The notes under the pieces were generated by a model. The model was not told the DNA's origin. It worked only from the letters and a program-made list of their open reading frames with translations, and ran no database searches. A stretch of DNA of 32,713 nucleotides from Treponema sp. (GTDB lineage Bacteria; Spirochaetota; Spirochaetia; Treponematales; Breznakiellaceae): positions 1 to 32,713 of the forward strand of contig JAIRXH010000030.1 in NCBI GenBank assembly GCA_031268385.1. The letters run 5' to 3'. Shown here piece after piece: positions 19,679 through 27,892 of the stretch (the first letter of the stretch is position 1; each line of letters starts with the position of its first letter). Made by a program: the position numbers and the translations under genes.

Positions 19679-20386
19679 TTACAAATTTGCCAATACCCCT
19701 ACCCCCACAGAAAATGTGAGAATGTCTATATTCGATGGTTTATAAGAATAAACGTTGGTTCCGGTATCAGTCCAATAATAATTGCCGCGTAACTTTTCTT
19801 TGTATTCATACTCCTTTTTTACGGGGAATCCAATTCTTGAAAAAAGCCCTATTTTAAAATGATCATTTAGCCGGAACAGGGCGTCAATTCCCGAGAACAA
19901 ATTTATATAACTATAATCCCAGGTTCTGTCATAGGGTACGGGATCCCAGCCCCACGTATAGCTGGGATTTTTTTGCGTATAGGATGTCCAGCAAAACAGC
20001 ATCCCCAAAGGAATTGTCAAGTCAAATCTTGAAGTTTTTATTGGCTTGAAACCCGCTTCCAGACCAAATTTGAAATTCTCTGTGTCCATTACGCCGGTAA
20101 GGCTTTCAGCGCCGTCGGTAAAACCGACTACGCCGTATAAAGGCAGGCCAATATCGAAAAAAACACGTGGAACAACTCTTCCAAAATCATAACCAAGCGC
20201 AATCTCGAACAGCATATTATTTGTTTTAATGACAAAATCACCTTCCGAAAATTGCTCGTAATCATATAGAACATTAAAACCCAGAAATATTTTTTGTATC
20301 CAGGGCGCAACATAGAATCTGTTTTGGGAATATCCAAAAGTTGACAGGTTCAACAGAACTAAACCGAAAAAAATCCCTTTACGCAT
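19679..20386 (-). CDS. Outer-membrane beta-barrel-like secreted protein
   Basis: Signal peptide-like MRKGIFFGLVLLNLSTFGYS followed by alternating aromatic/hydrophobic strands. Start set at 20386. Confidence 0.65.
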   Translation of the reverse strand: MRKGIFFGLVLLNLSTFGYSQNRFYVAPWIQKIFLGFNVLYDYEQFSEGDFVIKTNNMLFEIALGYDFGRVVPRVFFDIGLPLYGVVGFTDGAESLTGVMDTENFKFGLEAGFKPIKTSRFDLTIPLGMLFCWTSYTQKNPSYTWGWDPVPYDRTWDYSYINLFSGIDALFRLNDHFKIGLFSRIGFPVKKEYEYKEKLRGNYYWTDTGTNVYSYKPSNIDILTFSVGVGVLANL

Positions 20387-20400
20387 GATAACCTCCCTTA

Positions 20401-20919
20401 CTACTTGGCAAAAACATTGTTTGTCTTCCATTCACGAAAATTCCATTCTGAATCCGGAAATTCACTCTGGAAGTCTAATTTTACGACATCATAATCAACA
20501 AGCTGGTATGAATATCCGTCATCTTCCAGATCTATTTGAATTACGCCCATATTGTTTACCATTCCTTCTTCAAGAGTAATAAAGAACGGCCCGTTTAACG
20601 TCATTTGATAGATTCTCCCTGCGTTCCGTTCTATGAAAAATTTTTGAATTGTATAGCTGCCGCCGGCCAATTTGCCCGTGAGAAACCATCCGTCTTTTTG
20701 GGTCGAGACGAAAAATATTTTACCGGACTGGTTGTTCCGAAAATAAATTCTTATGCCAAACCTGTAGGTTCCGTTACCGCCGCGCATCTTATCCGTGGTT
20801 TTCCAGTTTACCAAAAATTTGCCGGCCACAAGGGTGTTTTGTTCCGGGGTTGGAACAGGGACTGATGTACAGCCTGCCAAAACTACCGTTATAAACAGTA
20901 CAGCTATTTTCGTTCGCAT
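20401..20919 (-). CDS. Putative lipoprotein
   Basis: MRTKIAVLFITVVLAGCTSVPVP lipobox; no recognised domain. Confidence 0.75.
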   Translation of the reverse strand: MRTKIAVLFITVVLAGCTSVPVPTPEQNTLVAGKFLVNWKTTDKMRGGNGTYRFGIRIYFRNNQSGKIFFVSTQKDGWFLTGKLAGGSYTIQKFFIERNAGRIYQMTLNGPFFITLEEGMVNNMGVIQIDLEDDGYSYQLVDYDVVKLDFQSEFPDSEWNFREWKTNNVFAK

Positions 20920-21047
20920 TTAAAGCCCTGCCTTTCGTTGTTCATTCCCGGTTTCGGCGGAATTCGCCTGTAATTCACTGGAATCCGCGCCATAAAAACA
21001 TAAAACTAGCTTACAGCTAATTTTATACTATATTTTACCTAGTCTTT

Positions 21048-21075
21048 AGCCAATTGTCAAGTTTTTTCATTGGCT
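21048..21075 (+). promoter_or_regulatory. XRE-2 promoter/operator, inverted repeat
   Basis: AGCCAAT (21048-21054) facing ATTGGCT (21069-21075), overlapping TTGTCA and TATTAG-like promoter hexamers. Confidence 0.55.
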
Positions 21076-21089
21076 ATTAGCATGAATTT

Positions 21090-21488
21090 ATGGCCTTAAA
21101 AGACATTTTCATTGTCAACCTGAAAAAGACCAGAAAAGAGCGGCGCGTTTCGCAAATGAAGCTGGCCGAGATGTGCAATACCGCCGCAAGCTATATTGGT
21201 GAAATTGAGACCGGCCGTAAATTTCCTTCCGTGGAAATGATAGAAAAAATCGCCAAGGCCTTGGACATAGAGGCATACCGGTTTTTTGTAGACAAGGGCG
21301 CCGAGGACAAAAACAATGAAAAGATCGCCGCTTACTTCACGAATCTGCCGTCCGAATCCCGGCAGTTCCTGCTGGACAGCATCATGAACGCCATAAGCGA
21401 CGGTCTTCTTAAAACCCTTAACCCCGAAAACGAATCCGCACCCGCGCCTCAAACCCGCTTGTTAAAAAAGAAAGCTCCCCGCCGTTAA
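21090..21488 (+). CDS. XRE-family HTH transcriptional regulator (copy 2)
   Basis: Paralog of 8606-9016: MALKDIFIVNLKKTRKERRVSQMKLAEMCNTAASYIGEIETGRKFPSVEMIEKIA. Confidence 0.85.
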   Translation: MALKDIFIVNLKKTRKERRVSQMKLAEMCNTAASYIGEIETGRKFPSVEMIEKIAKALDIEAYRFFVDKGAEDKNNEKIAAYFTNLPSESRQFLLDSIMNAISDGLLKTLNPENESAPAPQTRLLKKKAPRR

Positions 21489-21660
21489 GTTCCGATACTG
21501 AAAAATCGATTGTGAAGACCTCGCCATTGTTTGTTTTTTTTCCGTCTTTCTCAATCAGACAATGCAGGGGTGAAGAAGCGCGAAATTTGTTCCCCGCCGG
21601 TGATATATGCAAGTCAATAACAAGGTCCTGAATGGAAATACAATGTTTTGTGGGCAGCAC
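21418..21660 (-). CDS. Small hypothetical ORF overlapping the XRE-2 3' end antisense
   Basis: GTG start at 21660 preceded by AAGGAG; 80 aa; no recognised domain. Confidence 0.3.
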   Translation of the reverse strand: MLPTKHCISIQDLVIDLHISPAGNKFRASSPLHCLIEKDGKKTNNGEVFTIDFSVSELNGGELSFLTSGFEARVRIRFRG

Positions 21661-21781
21661 ATTTTTCTCCTTGCGTTTGCCTAAAACAGAGTTATTTTCC
21701 CTTTTTTTGACTATGGCGGGTCACAGGGAATGCAAGAAAATAGATTGGACTTGCGCGGCAGTTAGCTGCCGGTTAGCCCTG

Positions 21782-24646
21782 TTACATATTCCTTCTGAAT
21801 TCGCTGTTTCTTGTTGTAAGCGCCTCCTTTTCATCAAAAAAGACATCGAGGGTGAGCATGTGGGCGCGGCGCAGCCACCAGAAGGCCTGTATAAGACGCC
21901 GCCTGTGGGAACCTTCTTCCGGGCTGTCCCCCGTTTTTCGTAGACGCCGCGCCGTCTTTGCCGCCGCTTCCTTTACCATAGGTGAAGGATCGTTTTCCGC
22001 CGCTTTTTCCAGCACAGAATGAAAAAAATGCCCCTTCCCGTCCGTGTCAACCCCCAAGTCCGCAATCGCCCGTACATAGGCGTACCGCCAGTGAGGATTC
22101 GGCTCCCGGAAGCCAGGATCAAAACCTTCGAGTTTCCTTTCGGCGCCAGTATAATTTTCCAGCCTGTCCAGGGGATCGCCCCGGTCTTTTGCGGGCAACG
22201 GTTTAAGATAATCGCAGAATTCATCGGCCATATCCCGGCGCAGTTTTTTAAGCCTGTCATCATTATCCCGCCGGTGCAGTAACTGATAAATGGCCGCAGC
22301 GGTATTTTCCGTGTTTACCGGAAGCAGTTTTTTATCCAACAGAATATTTCTTGAATTTCTGAAAGTCAGCAGCAGTGGTTTTATTCCCTTCCAGCAGTCT
22401 CCCGTTTCATAAACAATAGAAGCCGCCCAACAGGCGGTCATGGAAAAAAATTTTTCATCTTCGGCGCTTAATCCCCGTTTTTCCATCCGGCGAAACAATG
22501 AGAGATGTTTTCTGCAACGGTCAAGAATTGCGGAGACTTTTGGGGATTGTTTTTCAGGCCGGATTTTCATTTTTCCCCTGAAAAAATCATGTACTGCAAG
22601 AAACGTGTACAGATGGAAATATTCTCCGGGCTTCTCGTTGACGGCCCTGTCAATATAAAAATCAAACCAGAATTCCGGCGCGGCATCGGAGGCGGGTGAA
22701 AAATCATGTTCAGGCGGCGTTATGCCGGTAATTAAAGCGCGGTGTATTTGCTGTACGTCCGCGAAGGTTTTTCCGTTTTCCCGCATGTACAGGAGGCACA
22801 ATCCGGCGAAATTTGTGTTATACAAATAAAAGGCCCTTTCGGGAAAAAACGCGATATTTTCCAGTGTGTTTTCATGTAACGCGAAATCAATAAAGTTGAA
22901 TTTTCCATGGGTTTTTATATAGCGCATTACATCAAGTTCATTCCTTGCACGAATGTCGCAGACGGCGTTTAACAGAAAAATATCCCTTTCGGCCTCCTTG
23001 TTTGTCCTTATGAAATATCCCGCGGATAGAAAATTGCCGCCGGTGTGAATCTTCCCGTCCGGAAGGGACGCGGATTCTTTAATATGACGCCACATAAAAT
23101 CAGTTAGCGTGGAATCAATATCCCCGGCGGAAAGAAGCCGTGAAACAATTTTTTCCGGCGAAACTTTTATGTCCTCGTCGTGCGGCCAGAGGGGATCGTT
23201 TTCGGCCTCCCCGTATTTGTTCAAAAACCACAGGGAGAAAATTTTATCGATCCATTTGTCCGCCGTCCATGTGTTTGCCGGACACCGTTCTCCATCGTTT
23301 TCGGCGGGTATTGCAAGCAGGTGAAGGACAAAAGCGGCGTCGTCAATATAAGCGGCGCACAAATGTCCAAAACCGCCTGATCCCAAAAGATGGTCAAGTT
23401 CCCTCTGTATGTACCCATTCTGATTTTCAAGTATGTTATAAAGATAATGCCCCAGAAGGATTACTTCTTCTTTTTGAGGCCTTATGAACGAGAAATAATC
23501 CTGTAGAAAATCAATCACGTATCCGCCGATTCTTCCATCCGAATATTCTCTGAAATATTCGGGGAGAAACAGGCTGTCTGCGGAGAATGAGGCGGCTTTT
23601 CGGGCGATTGTTTTGATAAATTTCCGGTATTCACCGCCGTTTTTTCCCGTTTCAGAAATATAATTCAGATAGGCGGAGATCACAGTATTCCGTGATGTAC
23701 TGCTCAAGTTGGGAAAAAACAGCCGTATTGTCCCGCTCATGCCGCCCGGATCATCCTGTTTTATCCTTTTCCCGGTAAATTTGAGAAACATATCCGCCTT
23801 CTTTTTTTCATCCGGCATTATTTCCATACCGGTATACGAGCGGTACATGCATTTATCATCCTTATAAAAATCTTTTTGAATAGCGGCATCCAGCCAGACG
23901 GGTCCGTACATATCTCTTTGATCAAAAAATATTTCCGCGAGAATTCCGATTGCCTCGGGAAGAGGTGTGCCCTTGAACAGGCCGTCAACCACATCCACGT
24001 CTCCCGTCAGCGCCGCATATCCCAAAAAAGGCAGAAATGCATAACTCCCGTCTTTCCACAGAGGAAGGCTGTGATGATTTTTCTCTCCACCGCCAAAGGT
24101 TATGTCGTATATTGCCCTGTAGGATTCATGTCCCCAATAAAGAAAGGGAAGCAGTCCGCGATCCAGCATTGACAGGGGGAATCCCTCGTATTCCGCTATT
24201 AATTCCAGAGCGTATTTTTTATTGAGATACGCTTCTATGCGTTTCGCGGGCAGATGGTTCTTTTTGTTGTTTCGTTTTGCCCGTTCATATTTTTCACCGA
24301 ATGTTTTAGCGGTTTGAGCGTATTTTTTTATTTCCTCCAGAATTTCGGCAATATAGAAATGAAAAACACCGCTTCCGTCATGAAACAACTCGGGAATTAT
24401 CTGTATCCGTTCATATTCCAGTACACCGGCATCCAAAAAAGACAGATTTTCCGGGCCGCTGAATAAAAAAAGGAGCTTTTGCATATACCGGGGTCTGTCC
24501 TGAAAAGAGGAAAGATACCTTTCAAGTTCGTAAAAATTTGTTTCGGAAAGAGGATCGCCGCCGGTTACATCCCGCAGCAGGTTTTTTAACCCGTCTGTTA
24601 CATCCGGCAGCAGTTCCGGCCAATAATCGGCAGCTTCGAAAAACAA
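21782..24646 (-). CDS. Large (~954 aa) hypothetical protein, possibly alpha-helical repeat
   Basis: Long ORF; the part upstream of ~24646 overlaps the neighbouring gene and is low quality. TTG at 24646 (LFFEAADYWPELLPD) with AGGGG upstream is the proposed start. C-terminus PSPMVKEAAAKTARRLRK resembles a HEAT-like helix. Confidence 0.7.
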   Translation of the reverse strand: MFFEAADYWPELLPDVTDGLKNLLRDVTGGDPLSETNFYELERYLSSFQDRPRYMQKLLFLFSGPENLSFLDAGVLEYERIQIIPELFHDGSGVFHFYIAEILEEIKKYAQTAKTFGEKYERAKRNNKKNHLPAKRIEAYLNKKYALELIAEYEGFPLSMLDRGLLPFLYWGHESYRAIYDITFGGGEKNHHSLPLWKDGSYAFLPFLGYAALTGDVDVVDGLFKGTPLPEAIGILAEIFFDQRDMYGPVWLDAAIQKDFYKDDKCMYRSYTGMEIMPDEKKKADMFLKFTGKRIKQDDPGGMSGTIRLFFPNLSSTSRNTVISAYLNYISETGKNGGEYRKFIKTIARKAASFSADSLFLPEYFREYSDGRIGGYVIDFLQDYFSFIRPQKEEVILLGHYLYNILENQNGYIQRELDHLLGSGGFGHLCAAYIDDAAFVLHLLAIPAENDGERCPANTWTADKWIDKIFSLWFLNKYGEAENDPLWPHDEDIKVSPEKIVSRLLSAGDIDSTLTDFMWRHIKESASLPDGKIHTGGNFLSAGYFIRTNKEAERDIFLLNAVCDIRARNELDVMRYIKTHGKFNFIDFALHENTLENIAFFPERAFYLYNTNFAGLCLLYMRENGKTFADVQQIHRALITGITPPEHDFSPASDAAPEFWFDFYIDRAVNEKPGEYFHLYTFLAVHDFFRGKMKIRPEKQSPKVSAILDRCRKHLSLFRRMEKRGLSAEDEKFFSMTACWAASIVYETGDCWKGIKPLLLTFRNSRNILLDKKLLPVNTENTAAAIYQLLHRRDNDDRLKKLRRDMADEFCDYLKPLPAKDRGDPLDRLENYTGAERKLEGFDPGFREPNPHWRYAYVRAIADLGVDTDGKGHFFHSVLEKAAENDPSPMVKEAAAKTARRLRKTGDSPEEGSHRRRLIQAFWWLRRAHMLTLDVFFDEKEALTTRNSEFRRNM

Positions 24647-24659
24647 ACTGCCTGTACCC

Positions 24660-24950
24660 CTAGTCCCGGCGCGAGGGCGGCCGGCGCTTGCCGAAAATCG
24701 GGTCAAAGTATTTTTCCACATCGACGCGCTTGAGAAGCTGTTTAAGAATAAGCCGGTAAATAATAAAGGAAAGGGCAATGGCGGCAATGAAGATGACCGG
24801 AAAACCCCACGCGGCCGCGCTTTCCGGAAGCAGAACGGCAAGGAAACGGGCGTACAGTACAAAGAGAAGGACAAAGCACATCACCGTTACCAGAATGTTG
24901 AAAACAGTTGCCCCAAGGATAAAAACAAGGGTATTGGCTTTTTTATTCAT
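24660..24950 (-). CDS. Small two-TM membrane protein
   Basis: MNKKANTLVFILGATVFNILVTVMCFVLLFVLYARFL plus a second hydrophobic segment; start at 24950 abuts the lspA end. Confidence 0.75.
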   Translation of the reverse strand: MNKKANTLVFILGATVFNILVTVMCFVLLFVLYARFLAVLLPESAAAWGFPVIFIAAIALSFIIYRLILKQLLKRVDVEKYFDPIFGKRRPPSRRD

Positions 24951-25480
24951 CACGCAGCCTCGCTTTTGGTTTTTTTGGATGTCAGCATGGTAACAATCAG
25001 AACAAGGCAGGAAACAACCACGCTGGCGTCGGCAATATTGAAGGTAGGCCACCTGTCCATTCCAAGAAGCCCGTAGAATTTTATACTGATAAAGTCAACC
25101 ACTCCGTCCGGCCGGAAGATGCGGTCTATGATGTTGCCCAGTCCGCCGCCCATGATCCCCGCCACGGCCCAGCGCTGTACGCCGGTAAGATCGCCGGTCT
25201 TCCAAAAATACACAAGGAGCACGATGAGTACAAGAAGCGGAATGACAATAAAAAGCACGGGTCTGAACAGATCCGGAATATTTCTGCCAAGACTGAACGC
25301 GATTGCCTTGTTCCGTACATGCCAAATTTCCAGAAAACCGTTGTTGAATGCGTCGTATATCCTGACATTCTGGGGCCAGTGTTTGACTATATAGTCCTTG
25401 CTCGCCTGATCGGCTATCAAGATGACAGCCGTTAATAAAAAGGGAAGTATTTTCTTCCTGAATGTCACAGTCATTTCCAC
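24950..25480 (-). CDS. lspA: Lipoprotein signal peptidase (signal peptidase II)
   Basis: ADQASKDYIVKH, GGLGNIIDRIFRPDGVVDFI and FNIADASVV catalytic motifs. Confidence 0.93.
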   Translation of the reverse strand: MEMTVTFRKKILPFLLTAVILIADQASKDYIVKHWPQNVRIYDAFNNGFLEIWHVRNKAIAFSLGRNIPDLFRPVLFIVIPLLVLIVLLVYFWKTGDLTGVQRWAVAGIMGGGLGNIIDRIFRPDGVVDFISIKFYGLLGMDRWPTFNIADASVVVSCLVLIVTMLTSKKTKSEAA

Positions 25481-25519
25481 TCCGTTTATGTTTCGTTCCT
25501 TCTGTTTTTGCGGCCGGGA

Positions 25520-26281
25520 TTACAGTCCCGTGGGAATATCCATAAATTCCGTGTCCAGGTCAAGTTCCGCGGCGCAGCGTTCCATTACACGGCGGACACC
25601 CCATACTTCGGTAGAATAGTGGCCCCCGGCTATCATGTTGAGGCGGCCTTCCAGCGCCTCATGGTACACGCTGTGGGACGCTTCCCCAGTAATGTAAAGA
25701 TCCACGCCTTCCTCAATGGCCTGGAGGGCCTCGTCTGCGGCGCCGCCCGAAACAACCGCGGCGGTACGGTTTGTATCCTTTCCAAAAGGATAAACCCCCA
25801 GAGGAGGCCGGCCCATGAAACCTATTTTTTCCGCCGCTTTTTCCACAGAAAGAGGTTCCGCAAGTATTCCTTTATACCCTATTTTGCGGCCATGGTACAG
25901 TCCGAAAGGCTCAATATCTTTTAATCCCAGAAGTTCCGCAAGACCGGCGTTGTTTCCAAGAACCGGGTGCTGATCTAGGGGAAGGTGAACCGCGTAAAGA
26001 GAGATATTGTGATCCAGAAGAAATTTGACGCGCCGCCGCAGGTTGCCGTCAATACGCAACGGCGAACCCCAGAAAAGACCATGATGAACAAAGAGAAGGC
26101 CCGCCCCCGCCTTTGCCGTCCGCTCGAAACTTTCAAGGCTCGCGTCAACCGCGAAGGCTATTCTGGTTACATCCGAACCGTCATTATCGACCTGTATGCC
26201 GTTCAGGGATGAGTCAATGCCGCTGAACCCTTCCAAATCCAGAAGACTTCTGAAAAAGGCGTCAAGCCGCGCCGTTTGCAT
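25520..26281 (-). CDS. Nif3-like dinuclear metal centre protein (GTP cyclohydrolase I type 2 family)
   Basis: LLFVHHGLFWG, YAVHLPLDQHPVLGNNAGLAELLGL, DLYITGEASHSVYHEA and GGHYSTEVWGV. Confidence 0.88.
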   Translation of the reverse strand: MQTARLDAFFRSLLDLEGFSGIDSSLNGIQVDNDGSDVTRIAFAVDASLESFERTAKAGAGLLFVHHGLFWGSPLRIDGNLRRRVKFLLDHNISLYAVHLPLDQHPVLGNNAGLAELLGLKDIEPFGLYHGRKIGYKGILAEPLSVEKAAEKIGFMGRPPLGVYPFGKDTNRTAAVVSGGAADEALQAIEEGVDLYITGEASHSVYHEALEGRLNMIAGGHYSTEVWGVRRVMERCAAELDLDTEFMDIPTGL

Positions 26282-26286
26282 GCCGA

Positions 26287-27747
26287 TCACGGAGTCAGTA
26301 TACCCTGAAAGTCCGGTAAAGTCCAAGACCGGCTTTCCAGATGGACACTGGAGCCGGGTTTCCGCAGATCCAGGGCTTCGGCCCCGTCTCCGGACAAAAG
26401 CGCGGCAAAATTGGTAATTATGGCAATGGTACTGTCAACGAGTACCCTTCCCGCAGGCGGTGTTTTTCCCGTTCCGGGAAAGAGAACACGGTACACCGGA
26501 TGGGTTACCGGATACCCTGTGTAGTCCAGCGGTCCCGCTCCTTCTACAGCAGCCAGCGCCGCCGGGCTCACGGCGTTCCGCAGGGCCGTATAGACCGCGT
26601 CATAGCGGTTTTTGCCGGGGCTCTTGTCCAGAATCCGGTCGGACATCAGATACAGAACGGGGAGGGCCGGCCGGGGAACGGTTCCGGGAACAAGGACACG
26701 GGGTTTTCTTTGGGCAAACCAGTTTTCTGCCCGTATGCGGACGGCGGTAAACCAGGGTGAATTTTCGGGTATTTCCCGGAGGACACGTTCTTTACCCTGA
26801 AAAACCGACCACAGGGGGCTTTCGATGGCGATAATTCCCTTCACGGCGGCGTATGCGGCGGCAAATCCGGCGTCGGCGCGGTACACCAGGGCGCCGCCGC
26901 CCGCGCTGTATCCCGCGAGGAACAGCGGGCTTCCTTCCGGCAGGTAATTATGTGTAACAAGGGGCAGCAGGAAATCGATATCCTCACGGCGGCCTGTTTC
27001 AAGGGCCCGGCCGTATGCGTTGATCTTTTCCCGGGCGGCGCCCAGGCGAAAATTCCGCCAAATCCGCCTGATGGTCAGAAGCGAAGGGGGGTAGGTCCGG
27101 CCGCCGGCCGCCGCGGGGGAGTCGAAACCCCGCCGGGAATAGCTTATCACGGTAAAACCGCGATCCCGAAGACCCGCGCATACCGGATCGACGGCGGGAA
27201 CGGATCCTCCTTCAGGGGGAATCAGGAAAATGAAGGGCCGGACCGGGGTGTTCCGGGGCTTTTCCGCCGTCTGTCCGGGTTTCGCCTCCGCGGACGGCTC
27301 AATTTCCCCATATATACGCAGAAAATACTCCCGTTCGCCGTTTCGCAGGGTTACTTCCCGTACCCCTTCGGATGTGAAGCGGCTGTTTACGGCGGGTGAG
27401 AAAAAGAGGGCGGTGAAAACCGCCCCGGCGAGGAGTACAAGGCCGGGAATGGTAATATAAAGGCCCGGTTTCCGAAAATCACCGGAAACGGGTCTTTCCG
27501 GGCGAAAAACGGCGCCGCGAAACATTGGCGGAACGAAAACCAGGCTGGACAGAAGCGCCATGGCAAACAGGGGGACGCATTCGGGCCTCCAGCCGTAAGC
27601 GGGAAAGATCCCTATAACGATCAACAGAGCGGTCGGAGGCAGCCAGGAAATGCCGGAAATGTCCCAAAGCCCCTTGATAAAAGGTTGAACAAGGGGAAAA
27701 AAGAGGAAAAATGCGGCGACAAGCTCCGGAATTACTATTTCCCGCAT
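26287..27747 (-). CDS. Membrane-anchored alpha/beta-hydrolase-like protein
   Basis: N-terminal TM helices, then PFIFLIPPEGGSVPAVDPVCAGLRDRGFTVISYSRRGFDSP and nucleophile-type FLAGYSAGGGALVY. Confidence 0.7.
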   Translation of the reverse strand: MREIVIPELVAAFFLFFPLVQPFIKGLWDISGISWLPPTALLIVIGIFPAYGWRPECVPLFAMALLSSLVFVPPMFRGAVFRPERPVSGDFRKPGLYITIPGLVLLAGAVFTALFFSPAVNSRFTSEGVREVTLRNGEREYFLRIYGEIEPSAEAKPGQTAEKPRNTPVRPFIFLIPPEGGSVPAVDPVCAGLRDRGFTVISYSRRGFDSPAAAGGRTYPPSLLTIRRIWRNFRLGAAREKINAYGRALETGRREDIDFLLPLVTHNYLPEGSPLFLAGYSAGGGALVYRADAGFAAAYAAVKGIIAIESPLWSVFQGKERVLREIPENSPWFTAVRIRAENWFAQRKPRVLVPGTVPRPALPVLYLMSDRILDKSPGKNRYDAVYTALRNAVSPAALAAVEGAGPLDYTGYPVTHPVYRVLFPGTGKTPPAGRVLVDSTIAIITNFAALLSGDGAEALDLRKPGSSVHLESRSWTLPDFQGILTP

Positions 27748-27892
27748 ATACTCCTACTATAATGTGATTGATCATTATGTACAGCTGGTATTATATTATT
27801 TGTATAAGAATTCTGTTTCGTTTGAAATTTTAACAAATGAGGCTTTTTCAAAATATGATTTTGGGATTGACTCGAATGCAAGGATTGTAAGT

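Noticed and set aside
21756-21771. CGGCAG-TTAG-CTGCCG hairpin after the 21782-24646 gene
   Set aside because: Short stem and no clear U-tract, so not confident enough to call a terminator.
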